Below, piece by piece: positions 36,201 to 48,275 of a stretch of 64,000 bases of DNA. The translations under genes were made by a program, and so were the position numbers. Location of the stretch: the NCBI RefSeq assembly GCF_025766255.1, contig NW_026516695.1:124001-188000 (forward strand). Direction: 5' to 3'. The notes under the pieces are model-generated. The model made no database searches. It was not told where the DNA came from and worked only from the letters and a program-made list of their open reading frames with translations. The DNA is from Zychaea mexicana. Taxonomy: Eukaryota; Mucoromycota; Mucoromycetes; Mucorales; Lichtheimiaceae. Position 1 is the first letter of the stretch; each line of letters opens with the position of its first letter.

Positions 36201-38161
36201 CAGGGCGAGTTTTATGATCTCAAACTCACCGATCCACAGCGTAAAATCTATTTCCGTGGTGATCTCAAGCGCGATAACTCGACACTCGAAGTCAGCGAAA
36301 AATATATCCACGTCGTCGTGCTTGACCATCTTGTCCTGTTGACCAAGGCACGCAAAACAAGCGAGAACACAGAGTACAAGATCTGGCGACAACCGATTCC
36401 CCTTCAGATGCTCTATATCCAAGGCGTCACCAACGAATTCACCTTGCCTTCATTGCTCTCGTCGCGTACAAGCACAATGCATAGCACATATACCTCGATT
36501 CGTTCGCAAACTACCACGCGTGGTCAGATCCCGTCGCTGTCCTTGACACTGGTTCATCCGGGTCGACATGGAGGGACCTATTATCTCTTGTGCAGCAATC
36601 CAGAAGAAAAGAAAGAGTGGCTCTCGGCTGTAAGACTCGCCAAGGAGAACTTGAAGGGTCAGGTGGATGCTTTCGGTCCAATCAACATCGATTCTTCATT
36701 TTTCCGACGCGAATATGAAGCAGTGACTACGACCGAAGGTCCTGGCAAGGTTACCTGTTCTGTGCCATTTGGTAAGTTGTGTGACGTTTAAAAAGCACTA
36801 GTAACGATTGCTTGCCTGACAATGCTTACTATGTTCAATAGTTTCTGCAAAAGGCTCTCAAAAAGTAGCAATTGGTACAACAGCGGGTGTTTACTTTAAG
36901 ACGGTTGGCGGAGGCCGTCCTCGAACTATCCTTTCACTGAAGAACGTTATGCAAGTGGGAGTCATGCAAAAATACCAAATCTTGCTTGTACTGGCTGGTA
37001 TGAGAAAAAAGAAAAGAGGAAGGAAGGGCATGGGAAGGATCCTCTCCTTTATTCTAACGTTAGAACCATATGTTTAATGTGACACAACAGACAAGGAGCT
37101 TCATGCCTATCCTTTGGATGTGCTGGATGATCCAAAGAATATCAAAGCACCGGATCATTTCAAGCACGTAATCAGTGACCCGGTGCACTTTTTCCAAGTC
37201 GGTGTGTGCAACGGCGAGGACATGCTAGTATATGCAAGACAAAAGACGGTTTCGACCATTTTCACTGCTTGCAAACCTGCTCGCGATCCAAATGCGTCCA
37301 GCACCAGTAGAGGCTATCTGCGATCGCATAGATCGCTTTTCAGCACCCATGGAAGCAAGAGCTCGTGGTTCTCTACCTACAGAGTAAATTATTCTTTTTT
37401 CTTCGTTGTAGCCAAAATGGACAAAAAGCTAATTAATCGCATTTAGGAATTCTCGGTGGGTGCTCGCGCAACCAATATTCACTTTTTGAAATCCAAATTT
37501 GCAGTGGTGTGCGAACGGGCGTTTGAAATCATTGATCCAGAAGACCTAGTAGATGGACACACAATCCCTGACGAACAGGATCCTCAGTTCGATTTCTTGG
37601 AAAAGCGAAGAGATGGCCTTAGACCACTGGCCATGTATCGTGTGCAAGGGAAGTTCCTGATGTGCTACAACAAGTTTGCATTCTACGTCAATAACCGTAA
37701 CCAACAACTCGTTCCACGCGATGAAACGTAAGTGCTATATCAAATTAACTCGTATGTAATATATGCAACGTTTGTTTTAACCCAAGACTGTTTTATGCAA
37801 ACAACAGATCGGAGCTATTGTGCGAATTTGAAAGCCATCCTGACAATATTGTGTACCAGCATCCATATGTGCTTGCTTTCGACCAGCGCTTTATCGAAAT
37901 TCGCCATGTTGAAACGGTAAGCACACCATTTTTTCATTAAAAGTCATCAAAGAACAAAGCATCTAACTCTTACAAATCAAAATTCAGGGTGATCTTGTTC
38001 AAATGATACCAGGCAACGACTGTCGTCTTACGTATTACAATGGCAATGGAAACACAGGAGAGCCGCTCGTTATTGAAGGATGCATTGTTCGCGCGGATCA
38101 GGCCAATTATCAAAGCATCTTCAGACTGCAAATGAACCCAGATGTACAAACTAAAACGTAA
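33262..38161 (+). CDS. Rom2-like Rho guanine-nucleotide exchange factor (Pro-rich, DEP-like, DH, PH, CNH)
   Basis: Eleven exons: 33262-33399, 33480-34844, 34912-35217, 35286-35345, 35428-35574, 35643-36771, 36842-36997, 37091-37383, 37447-37727, 37808-37916 and 37988-38161; 1385 residues (yeast Rom2 1356). Residues 70-300 are Pro-rich with many SPYPP units. A DEP-like region (about 465-570) is followed by four cysteines (574, 579, 586, 591). The DH domain (about 650-850) contains RDRQEAMNEVIYGEEQYLKD and FRHFLLRPVMRLQRYPLLLS; then a PH domain (about 880-1015, ending KKEWLSAVRLAKENLK) and a CNH domain to the end (GTTAGVYFKT). Homologues activate Rho1, which drives glucan synthase and the cell-integrity kinase cascade. 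The exon 3 end (35211 or 35217) and exon 2 start (33480 or 33483) each allow two in-frame choices. Confidence 0.92.
33900..34260 (+). repeat. Coding tandem repeat, SPYPPxHQEP-type units
   Basis: Around ten imperfect units of 10-12 codons (pattern P-x-SPYPP-x-HQ-E/Q-P) inside exon 2 of the RhoGEF. Codon choice varies between units. The peptide resembles XYPPX repeats known from other proteins, which are flexible and often self-associate. Confidence 0.85.
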
Positions 38162-40175
38162 TCTTTCTTTCCTTCTCCTTGCTTATAGTTGTCATGTATA
38201 CCTTGTACCTTTATGTTTACTACTATTACTGCTATAACAGCAACAATCAATATATACGAAACAGTTAATCGTCAATTCCTGACTCGTAAAACTTCCTATT
38301 CTTTCGACACTGTTGAACAAAGCTAAGTGTTTCCAGAGAATGTTACTCGGAGTACAGCATGCATAAATTTTTGCAGCAGCAATAAAGGTCACGGGTCTCT
38401 TATCAGAGGAGAGTCGTCATAATTTGATGAGGCTTTCACCATGTCTATTACACTGCAATGGGTGATACGTAAGTGCTCGGCTAGATGCTTTTGGGGCGGT
38501 TTGCTGTTAAAGTAACTGAGTAAAGGCGTATCACATTGGCAGCTCAGTAATACACCTTGCCCTGTTAACAGTAAATTGTTTATTCTCTGTTTGTTGTCAT
38601 CAAATTGACAATGGATCTTGATATTCAGCTGTGCGAAGATGGACTAATTGAAATAGAAGGGTCTATGATACTAATACTATCTACGCAGCCTATACATATC
38701 CGCTGTTACTTTTCCTAAAATAAGTGCTTCCGCTCAGCAGATTGTATTGGAAGATCACAAAAGTTTTCCCCATTTATATAACAGCTGATACGATGCTATG
38801 CGAGAAAAGTAGGAGAAGATGCATTGTTGACCTGTGTGTAGCCAGCCGGCACTATCGGGACATGTTTCAACCTGCTCCTATTCGTTCAAAATAATGCATC
38901 GATCGCCCTTCTGCATTCGTCTCACCAATGTGGCGAAATTCGGCATACTAGACATCAAGGGTTAAGTGGATGGTCATGAGATAGGAATGGGGTATTGGTT
39001 CGGAGAAGAGCTGGGAAACCTTGGGGCAGGCCGCTAAACGAAGCAGTCGCAGCCCAACACAAAATAGGTAAGACAATGTCCATGTGAGAGAGAGAGTAAG
39101 AGTAGAGGCAAGAATAAGATGTGCTTTTGACGGGAACCGATGTTTTCAAAAAACATGCTAAAGTTAATATCCAATTTGCGCTTTCCATTGAATTAATATG
39201 CGGAAAGCAATTTTAAGACGACGAAGAAAAAGTGGAGCTTCTTTTGATGATATCATGATGGATTTCGCACAGACAGCGTCTGCGATCAAAAATCTTTTGT
39301 TCCAAGTGGTTGAGTTTCAAGCGTAAATAAGATTAGCGTTGTGACACAGGCTTGTTTTGCTCAAAGAGAAAAGAAGATAAACTCAAAAGCCTGTTTCGCA
39401 ACAATAACCACATAGTGCGCGGCTAGTAGCAGGAAAGTTATACGCGCATGGCTAAGATGGATTCTGAGCAAGTGTACATATGAGCCTTACTTGTGATCCT
39501 CTGATAGGATGGCAATTAGTAGAGACAACAGATCAAGCGGGATAAAAAGTTCATGTGTGTAAATGCTATGTGTACGACACCTGCATCGCTTACACCGGAA
39601 CTTGAATGGTGATTGAGCTAAGTGCTTTGCCTTTATTTTTCCCTGTGTTTTAGAACGTAAACAAAAGGACAACCTACTAACAACATGAGCTGCACAAATC
39701 TGAGTGCATTTTCGCATACAGGACAGTCGTCAGACGAGAGCAGCATGTTGGAGCGCTCCAGTTGAGATCGACCAGGTATGGCAAACAAATAGCGTATTTG
39801 TTTCATGAGATGAGAGCTTGTTGTGGACAAAGCAGACTCCATGTCGTACACACTGGCAACCAATCTATCCCTAGTTTAGCAAATTGGACCTTAGCGCGTG
39901 TGCAACGAAGGTCTATCGAAACAATTACCAGCAAAAGTCATACCATTCTGGCTGTGGTAAATTAGGGTGTGAGTGAGAGTGTTGTAAGCTGCTGCTGCTG
40001 CCATTCATTGCCCTCGACATAACCTTCTTTTTCCCTCCTTTTTCAGTCTTTTTCTCTACTTGCTCCTTCCCTTCCTTCCTTCCTTCCTTCCTTTTCTTCC
40101 TTTCTTCCTTCCCTCTTCCTTCCCTTAAACCACCACACTTTCCTCCATCCCGTACACTCACACGCTAACGTTGGC
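38162..40175. other. Intergenic region
   Basis: A 2 kb AT-rich interval with the 3' flank of the RhoGEF and the upstream region of the RhoGAP gene. The last 150 bases (40021-40132) form a long pyrimidine tract with (CCTT)n repeats, close to the ATG at 40176. No gene is supported. Confidence 0.6.
40068..40132. repeat. (CCTT)n pyrimidine tract in the RhoGAP leader
   Basis: Five to six CTTC units at about 40071-40094 within a longer C/T-only tract. It lies 44-108 nt before the RhoGAP ATG, so it is probably part of the promoter or the mRNA leader. Confidence 0.85.
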
Positions 40176-43158
40176 ATGACGATCACAGCCTACGATTGGG
40201 TTCAGGTTGTCGATCCCGGTACCAACCGCACATTCTTTGCGAATCCTGTACAGTATCTGCTCTTGTCAGTTTTTTTTTGTCACACTCGTCTTACGATTCA
40301 ACTCATTCACAGTCTATGCTCTTCTTCTTTCCCCTAGGATACGGGCGAGTGTCTGACAGATAAACCCGAATCAGGAACAATGTGAGCATTTCACTTTCCT
40401 TTTCTCCACTTGCATCGAGCCTCATGATTTGGGCATTGTACTCACGCTTTTGTTGTTGTATGATAGAAAACCATTCGACCCAGAAGGTGAATGGTGGGAG
40501 CTATGGGATGATAAAAACCAGATACCTTATTATTACCATACGCTCTCGGGCCAAACCCACTGGACTCAGCCGGCTGAGAAACCAGTGATATCTCTTATCA
40601 AGATACAACAAGAAGTAATGATAGTCTACGATGTTTTCTCAATATATGCATAATATACTAAAGCAGACCTTGATCTTTTGTAGTCAACGGTCGATCTTAC
40701 ACTCGCTACACCGAATATGCTTGAGGCTGGTCCCTCAACAACAACAAAACGCAACAGCCGATCGCTCGACTTACCATCTATGCGGTCTCCACCTCAACTT
40801 ATGGTTCATCATGTTCGCTCGACATCAGATGGTGCAAGTATCATTCGACAACCTAACGATTCTGCATCATCGTTATGCACAAGAGAAGAATCGCAGGACT
40901 CCCTGTCGGCTGCCTTATCGGGTAGCTCGATGGGCTTGTTCGGGTTCAGATGGTCTCGAAAACAAAGCCTGGTACGTTTACTGCCTCTAAATGAAAAGCG
41001 TATGTCCATGTTGGAAAAGAGGAAGGTGAAAAGCTTATCATTATTTTACTGTGCTCTAGTCTGATGATATGTCAGGACGCTCTCGACGATTATCCAACTT
41101 TTCGGCATTATCAGGCTTTCGCAGCAAACACTCTTCATCATCTCCATGGAAAAGCTTCGTCACTCGCTCACAGTCGTCACCACGCAACTCAGTTGCAGTC
41201 AGCACACCCGTCAACAATCCAGGTACGCTTAGTTAATGATCAAATGCTACAGCGCTCTCCACTCAGTCATACAGTCAGGAAACGTGCTCACATTAGACGA
41301 ATGGCTGTTGTTACTTTAGACGCTGCTGATGCAATGAGTCCGATAAAAAACCATAGCGTCGTTGAGTTTCCTACAGGTCCGCTGGCTCAGACCGATGAAA
41401 AGTAAGGCATTGCATCACAGTGCGTCTCTTCACCCCACGAGCTATCTCCCTAATCTGCCCTCTCTGTTTTATTAGACCTGCTCTGCCTACAAACTTAAAA
41501 CAAGAAATTAATCAGTTCGCTATTGATGGATTCGCCAAAAAGTACTTTGCCACGCATAAACGTGGATTGATCTTTCGGCGCCGGGTGCCAATGAACGAAA
41601 TGCTTCAGTGGACAAAGGACTCGATCAAGCAGCCGTTGATCATGCTCAACAAGGATCTTTACAAGGATGCGCTGAAATGCTTCAAGCTCGTTCAAGCAAT
41701 CATGGGCGACCGGCCACGTTCCCGACAGTCAAACGAGATTGAGGAGTATCACATGCTCCTGGGCTGCGGTATTAGCAAGGGTCAAATGCGGGATGAGATC
41801 TACGTTCAGGTCTGCAAGCAGTTGCATAATAACCCCACCAAGTAAGTCTCTATTTCATGGGGATGAATACACACATATTCTTTGTTAAAGACGGAGTTGA
41901 TTTTTCCGCTCTACTTCTTTATCTTGTGCCTTGACTCATTTCTACACATGTCAATATTTATAGCAAAAGCATCAAAAAAGGTTGGGAGATCTTGTGCGTG
42001 ATTAGCGTTACGTTCCCACCCTCCAAGAACCTCGAATCCTACTTGACCGACTTTGTGGAACAAAGCCAACACACCTCGACCAACCAAGTAGATGTGATGA
42101 GCGAGTATGTGTCGACACGATTGAAGCGGATTTGTGCGCGGGGCGCCAAAGGCAAGGTGTTGACGGCTGCTGAGATTGAGCGCGCAAAGGTACAAGTCTA
42201 CAAGGAGAGAGAGAAGAATACACCTTCTCTCTCCTTGCTCCCTTTTCCTTTTACTCTCCCCTTCAATAACTGACAACTCGTTTCTTCTTATGTGTATGGG
42301 CTATTCTGCAGGAGGCACCCTTTAAACCTTCAATTTTTGGGGAGTCTCTGGGCATGATTGTCAATTTGCCCGGTCACTGCGGTGGTGATGATGGTCTCAA
42401 GATACCCAAGATTGTGCCTTTCCTTGCTGACGCTGTGCTTCAAATGAAGGGCCAGCAATCGGAAGGCATTTTCCGTGTTCCTGGTGACGCGGAAGAAGTG
42501 ACTGATCTGGTAAGTGCTCGATCTAGTAAACACAGTTCAGAGAGATCCAACCGGGTGATGAAGAGTGAGAAGTAACTCTTTTAATTATTGATATATTCTT
42601 AGCGCATCCGCATTGAGAACGGCAAGTATGATGCAACAGGCATCACGGATCCAAACGTGCCTGCATCGCTTTTAAAATACTGGTTACGCGATCTGGAAGA
42701 ACCCCTGATTACATCCGAGTACTATGACAGGTGCATTCGATGCTCGGAAGATCCCGACCAGGCCATTACTATTGTCAACTCGCTCCCCGAAGTGAACCGA
42801 CGTATCATCATGTACATGATTGCTTTCGTGCAGGTAAGAGAAAATGAGACACTATAAGCAAAAGGAAAAGCATGCTCTGTTTATGGATATTCGTTTACTG
42901 ATCATTTGACATTAGGAATTCACTCAAGGGGATGTGATCAAGCACACGCGGATGAACGTGCATAACCTGGCCATGGTGTACGCTCCCAATTTCTTGCGCT
43001 GTCCGTCTGAATCGTTAACGACGGTGTTTGAGAACTCAAAGTACGAGCAGGCATTCGTACGCACGCTTATTACAGATCTCGACGCAGACAAGACGACCTG
43101 CGCCTACGGTGACGACAGTCCAGTGGTCGCTGGCAGGAAGGCAGAACAGGAACAATAA
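40176..43158 (+). CDS. WW-MyTH4-RhoGAP protein
   Basis: Eleven exons: 40176-40247, 40338-40381, 40467-40614, 40684-40971, 41060-41222, 41320-41401, 41476-41841, 41964-42189, 42312-42509, 42603-42833 and 42916-43158; 686 residues. A degenerate WW-like unit (WVQVVDPGTNRTFFANPDTG) comes first, then a canonical WW domain at about 46-79 (WWELWDDKNQIPYYYHTLSG, THWTQP). A Ser-rich linker leads to a MyTH4 domain (about 275-450; DALKCFKLVQAIMGDRP, YHMLLGCGISKGQMRDEIYV, KKGWEILCVISVTFPPSKNL) and a RhoGAP domain (about 470-670) with the catalytic Arg finger at residue 518 in SEGIFRVPGD and the NLAMVYAPNFLRCPSE motif. The order matches ARHGAP39/Vilse. It should switch off Rho/Rac-type GTPases and bind microtubules or Pro-rich partners. 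It follows the RhoGEF on the same strand. Confidence 0.92.
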
Positions 43159-43560
43159 CAACACTTAATATCACCATCATCACATCGATATGCAATTTCT
43201 TCTTCTTCTTCTTCTTTTGTGTGTATAGGCTCGCACTTGTAAAAGAGCTTTTAATACTTTTTCTATGATGGTTTATTCTCAAGCAAATGTAAAGTCTGTA
43301 TATACCAATAATAATAACAACTTACTGGACGTGTTACCACGGGTGATCATATGCTTAGATCACAGACCCGAATTCGAGTGCATCACACAAAAAAGTGCGT
43401 GAGATAGGCCCAGATACTTAATACGGGAACCTGCTTTTGTTTTTGTTTTCTCTTCTCTCTCTCTCTCTCTCTCTCTTTCACTCTCACTCTCACACTTTCT
43501 CTTGCACACAGCACCCCCTCCACACACACACACGCATCCAGCGCACTGTATCTAGCGTGT
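43159..43560. other. Intergenic region with CT microsatellite
   Basis: Contains a (TTC)n tract at 43196-43216 (3' flank of the RhoGAP gene) and a (CT)n run at 43454-43476 followed by CA-rich sequence, probably the leader of the BTB gene. No gene. Confidence 0.7.
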
Positions 43561-44642
43561 ATGGACCGGGCTGAATACTGGAGGACAACCAACGATCCAC
43601 ACTCTCCTACACACCGATCTCCCGAGCAGCCGCCTCGCGCGCTAGCCGACGTTGGCCTGGAAGAGTGCGGTGGCGCACAGAATAGATATATTCGACAGAT
43701 GATACAACGGTACCAAGAGAGCCAGGCCCAGGAGGAGAGCCATGGTCCTCCCGGTGTACGTTTTCAAGACGACCGTGGGCCAGGCATCCGGCCAGGAGCC
43801 ATGAATTTTCAAGATAACTATGCCGCCACTAACAATAACAACATCGCCGCCACCACCACCACCACTACGACGACAACAACAAGAGCGGTCGAGCCGCAGA
43901 CACCACTTTATAATGAGATTTACGAATCGACTGAATCGTCGTCCTCGCTGTCTTCGCCTCTATCCTCGTCGGGCAAAACCGCACGGTACCGGAGCTTTGA
44001 CGAGTTGAAATTTACTTATCACGGGCACCAAGCTAATGAGGATGAGGACGACGACGACGATGAAGATGACGCTGACGATGAAGAGAATAATAGCGTAGTG
44101 ACGCCTAGTACAACAAAGGAGGAGTATCAAACAACTACCCGGAGCGCGCTGTCGAGCCTAAACAATAACAGTGCATGGGGCAGCGTTTGGGACGGTAAAG
44201 TTGGGCTTCAGGATGACACAGAGAACTAAAGAAGAAGAAGAAGAAGGAAACTAAGCCCTGTTTTATTACCAAATGGCTGTTGATGCTGCTAGACTATCAG
44301 CCGGAATACAAGCTGCTGCACGAGAGCTACCAATCCAAAAAGCAAGGTATGGCATATGAAGTGTTCAATAAGAGGCAAAACCCGGTGACTCAAAACAAAG
44401 GCCCATGCACGCTCACAAGTTTCCCCTCCCCCTTTTTTTTCCCATAGACATTTTCAAAGATATCGAACACACCATGGAAAAGTTGCGGCTGCTCGAAAAG
44501 AACTACGAGCATGCAAAAGACAGTTTCCATAATCGTCTTGCCACTGATTACAAGGAACTGTGCAAGGGCCTTGTGCAGAAACGTAACCGAATTGATAAGA
44601 CTAAAGCCGAGTTTGAAGCCGCGGCCAGCGCCGGGAATGGTA

Positions 44643-44673
<31 letters not shown>

Positions 44674-45371
44674 TCCATCCATCCCACAGAATAGCAACAC
44701 TCACCCGATTGTTGGGTAAACCTTTTAGACAAAGCGACGTTTCTTACCGAAAAAGTCAAGCTAAACGTAGGCGGTACTATCTTTGAGGTAATCACTGTTT
44801 CTGTTCGACGCATTAACAAAAGCGACATTTTGAGTGACATTCTGTCATATCAGACATCCTTGAGCACACTGCGGAGAGAAGAATCAAGCTTACTAGCCAC
44901 CATGTTTTCCGGCCGTCATGCCCTCGAACCTGAACACGACGGCTCATATTTCATCGACCGAGATCCGTTACGGTTTCGATTAGTACTGAACTATCTAAGA
45001 GATCTCAGAGTAAGTAATAACTCTGTTTGGAGATCATTTCCAAGAATCACATAAACATTAACTTGAGTCTGTGATCTAACTACATATAGATTCCAGCAGC
45101 AGTCAGTCAAGACAAATCTATGTATGTGCATCCTCCTCATGTCTGCTTGTTTTTAAGCACAAGATTTGACCCAGTAATAACTAAAAATACTTACCTAACT
45201 CTTTTTTTTCTTACTCGAAACCAACCATGTACTACATATAGTCGTCACGAGCTGTTGCAAGAAGTAAGTATTGATTTTACAAAGTTAGTGAGAAAACAAC
45301 ACCATGTACTCATCGATTCTACGTAGGCAAAGTATTACAGAATTGATGGTCTCGTCAAACTACTCCAATGA
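43561..45371 (+). CDS. BTB/T1 (KCTD-like) domain protein with disordered N-terminus and coiled coil
   Basis: Eight exons: 43561-44194, 44293-44346, 44448-44639, 44729-44787, 44854-45009, 45090-45121, 45242-45263 and 45327-45371; 397 residues. Residues 1-210 are disordered, with an Asn/Thr run and an acidic block of Asp and Glu. A coiled coil (about 230-290; EHTMEKLRLLEKNYEHAKD) precedes a potassium-channel tetramerisation-type BTB domain (about 303-395): VKLNVGGTIFETSLSTLRRE, SLLATMFSGRH, GSYFIDRDPLRFRLVLNYLR, ELLQEAKYYRIDGLV. There are no channel segments, so it is a KCTD-like protein; such proteins oligomerise and often act as cullin-3 adaptors. Joining the long first frame to the BTB part rests on the GTAAAG donor at 44195 and the acceptor at 44291-44292, which give an in-frame junction; a shorter form starting at 44283 is possible. 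Confidence 0.82.
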
Positions 45372-46322
45372 ACTATATTATTCTTCTAAGCGCGTATATC
45401 CTCCTTATTTCCTCCCAAAGTTCATATACCCCAACAAGATATAAAAAATGATAAAAATTCTACTCTCCATGAAAGAAAAAACAAACCGGCAAATTGATGT
45501 ACTACAACAACCTTTCCTTATAATAACTGCTGAAAAGACTCTTCCAAACTTTTCTCCTGTCTTACGCTTTTTGGGACGTCATGTCAATAAAATGTTTCTA
45601 CTATATTTACTATTCTTAGCTTGTGCCATATCCTGCGATCTGCAGTACCTATCTGGCGCACCTGAGCCTGGCAGATCCTTGTTGTGACGTCAATTAAGTC
45701 ACTCAACAGTGTCATCTTACGTTCGTGACATACCACACTGCTAGTAGACCAGTTAGTGCCAGAATTAGATATATCTAGCAACGTACCTATTGCAGAGAAA
45801 TGATTAGAGAACTACATCCTCACGAGCTAGTATGATGCTTGCAACGATGACGGGGAGGTATATTTCAAGTCAAGCAATGATTATACTATAGTAGCGTCTG
45901 GTCTCAATATTCCATGCCAAATTAAAACATGCAGTCCGGACCATTAACAATGCATTAGCTGTCTCTCTCTCTCTCTCTCACGCATATTGCAAGCATCTCC
46001 GTTGGTTGCACGGATCATTAGCGATAAAAAAAAACTCGAGTGCCTTTTTTTGCAGACAGAAAAAAAAAACTCAGCTTATAACTTAGGATTGCATCGTGGA
46101 GACACCAGGGCTGGTTGGAACGTGGAGAAGAGTAAAACAAAAATAGCAGCAAAATATACCGCGGATCATCAACATGTTCCGCGGAAGTTGTCAAATCATT
46201 GAGGTACAGCATATATATAAAAGGATGCTCGAACAGAAAAGCTTCTTTCTTTCAACCATCCACCCTTTTCCCCGCACACACAACGAACAGTACTGAACCC
46301 GCCTTACCATTTGACTACCACC
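45372..46322. other. Intergenic region upstream of GNA1
   Basis: AT-rich, with a (CT)n run at about 45961-45979 and poly-A stretches near 46025-46070. It ends in a TATA box and C-rich leader for GNA1. No gene. Confidence 0.65.
46212..46223 (+). promoter_or_regulatory. TATA box of GNA1
   Basis: TATATATAAAAG lies 100-111 nt before the GNA1 ATG. It is followed by a short T/C-rich leader (46250-46320). A good match to a core TATA element, seen directly; use as promoter is inferred. Confidence 0.65.
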
Positions 46323-47137
46323 ATGTCTACCGAAGTTGCATTGTTTGAAGAATCTTTCATCTCCCCCCAGGTCCAGGCTGCTCTCCCCGAAGGTTACACG
46401 GTCCGGCCTCTGCGCGAAAACGACTACGAGCGAGGCTTTCTCAAGGTCCTTGAAGTACTGACCGAGGTCGGTACCCAGACTAAAGAACAGTGGCTCGGTA
46501 AGCACGCAAACCTAGTATCTATGGCGATACAGTAAAATCTATCAAAGAATGGTTTTGCTCATTACTGTCATATTACCATGCCTTGCTTAAAATAGAACGC
46601 TTTAACTACTTCAAGCAACACAACCACGAATGTAAGCAACACGAAGGGGTTTTTTCGAATCTAGCTAATAGGAACGAGAGAGCAACTGTACTTGAATACT
46701 CACTGTGGTTGCTTTGTGTCTGTAATAGATTTCACCATTGCGATCTGTGATGATCGACAGAACAAAGTTGTTGCTGCAGGCACCATCTTCGTCGAGCGTA
46801 AATTCGTACACAACAATGGTTTAGTGGGTCACATTGAAGACATTGCTGTTGATGGTAACCAACAAGGCAAGAAGTTGGGTCTCCGCATCATTGAAACTCT
46901 CAAGTACATTGGAGCAAAGAAGGGTTGCTACAAAGGTAAAGGGCATTACTGCAAAAAAAGGGCAAAGGAGGTTGATATGAAATTTACAGAGGGTTCTAAC
47001 TGTCAAACGAAACGACAAATTATTTAGTGATCTTGGATTGCTCGGCCAAGAATATTCCTTTCTACGAAAAGTGCGGGTTCACTCAGAAGGAGTATGAGAT
47101 GGCATGGTATGTCCCTGCTACCAAGGCTCATCTGTAA
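46323..47137 (+). CDS. GNA1: Glucosamine-6-phosphate N-acetyltransferase
   Basis: Four exons: 46323-46497, 46596-46631, 46729-46935 and 47028-47137; 175 residues, near the yeast length of 159. The enzyme moves an acetyl group from acetyl-CoA to glucosamine-6-phosphate, a step in making UDP-GlcNAc for chitin, N-glycans and GPI anchors. The GNAT fold is clear: YTVRPLRENDYERGFLKVL, the strand VAAGTIFVERKFVHN, VGHIEDIAVDGNQQGKKLGL (acetyl-CoA pyrophosphate loop QQGKKLG), and the C-terminal ILDCSAKNIPFYEKCGF. A TATA element lies upstream and an AATAAA occurs near 47262. The ATG sits in a good context (CACCATGTC). Confidence 0.96.
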
Positions 47138-48275
47138 GAAACAAAGAAAAAAAATCGTTTTGTCTGTATACCATCATTTCCCTATCATTCACCACCACAA
47201 CTACTATCAACCACTTGAAGTTACAACTCGTCATTCTCAAACTGTATCATTACCACGCACTCAATAAAACATGCATCGTTTTGCAAAAGTACATTATATC
47301 TGCTAGAGCCTGCTCCTCTATCTTCTCTTTGCGTTAGGACGTAGCTCCGTTGTCACAGCGCAGTATCAAATGATGTGCACCTGGAAAGTTAATGACAGAT
47401 ATGTTGGTTGTATTTTAGCGCGTCATATGAATTGCTGCAGCAGGTGTCAGAAACAAGGTTAAGTTAACTACAACAGACAAGAAGCAAATCCATATTGACA
47501 AATGCAAGGCCTTTGGTGTCCTTATTGATATGCCAAGGTAGTGTATTTGATGCTTTTTGTTCTTTTTGTTGGGTGTACATGTGTTACCGCATACTGTGGA
47601 TATACAAAAGGGATGCACATATTCGTCCTTGTAATCTGATGCTTTTTGAAGCCTTTGAAAAAATCAAGAATTTTCGACGTTGATCAACAACTCAAGGAAT
47701 TTCCTCGTTTTGTTTTAGCGTAGACGGTGGATGGTATGATGCAGACACGGATTATCACAATTAAATGACAATTAGTCGTCATCCAAACCTAGTGGGATAC
47801 TTTGGATGACTCTGCTTCATCTCGGAGCTCTTTTTTTCGCGCAACGTATGTATATGTGTATTATTTCTACTCGTTCCTGTACATCAATTGCTGTACAATG
47901 GAGGTGTGCAGCATAAACATTCATTCTTCCTATCACGCTCTTGATTCAATAAGAAACAAATCACGGTACTATTGAATTGATGCTCTGATCCATCCACATG
48001 GGAAGCTCCCAACAGTGTTGCTAATCAAACTCATTTTTACAGTTATCCTTAAAATGTCTGCTCAATCTATACTGCTAGTGTCAGATGGAAACAACTTGTG
48101 ATCCAGCTCTCTACATCTATTTCGCACGTGGGTCATTCTACTGGGTTTTGAGTAACGCCCAACGGAATCCGCAAAATGTTTTTTGTGTTTGAGTACGATT
48201 TGAAAGAGACTGTTTTTCAGGCTCTTCTTTTCTATCTCTGTATTTTCCAAAAGGATTGTGGTATCTTTAGTAGAG
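47138..48275. other. Intergenic region
   Basis: AT-rich 1.1 kb with the 3' flank of GNA1 and the upstream region of the first acyltransferase gene. Small open frames (47415-47683) show no resemblance to known families. No TATA element as clear as that of the second acyltransferase copy. Confidence 0.6.

Noticed and set aside
44283..45371. BTB gene starting at the internal ATG 44283, separate from the 43561 frame
   Set aside because: The upstream frame joins in phase through a valid donor and acceptor, so one gene is simpler; kept as an alternative in the feature.
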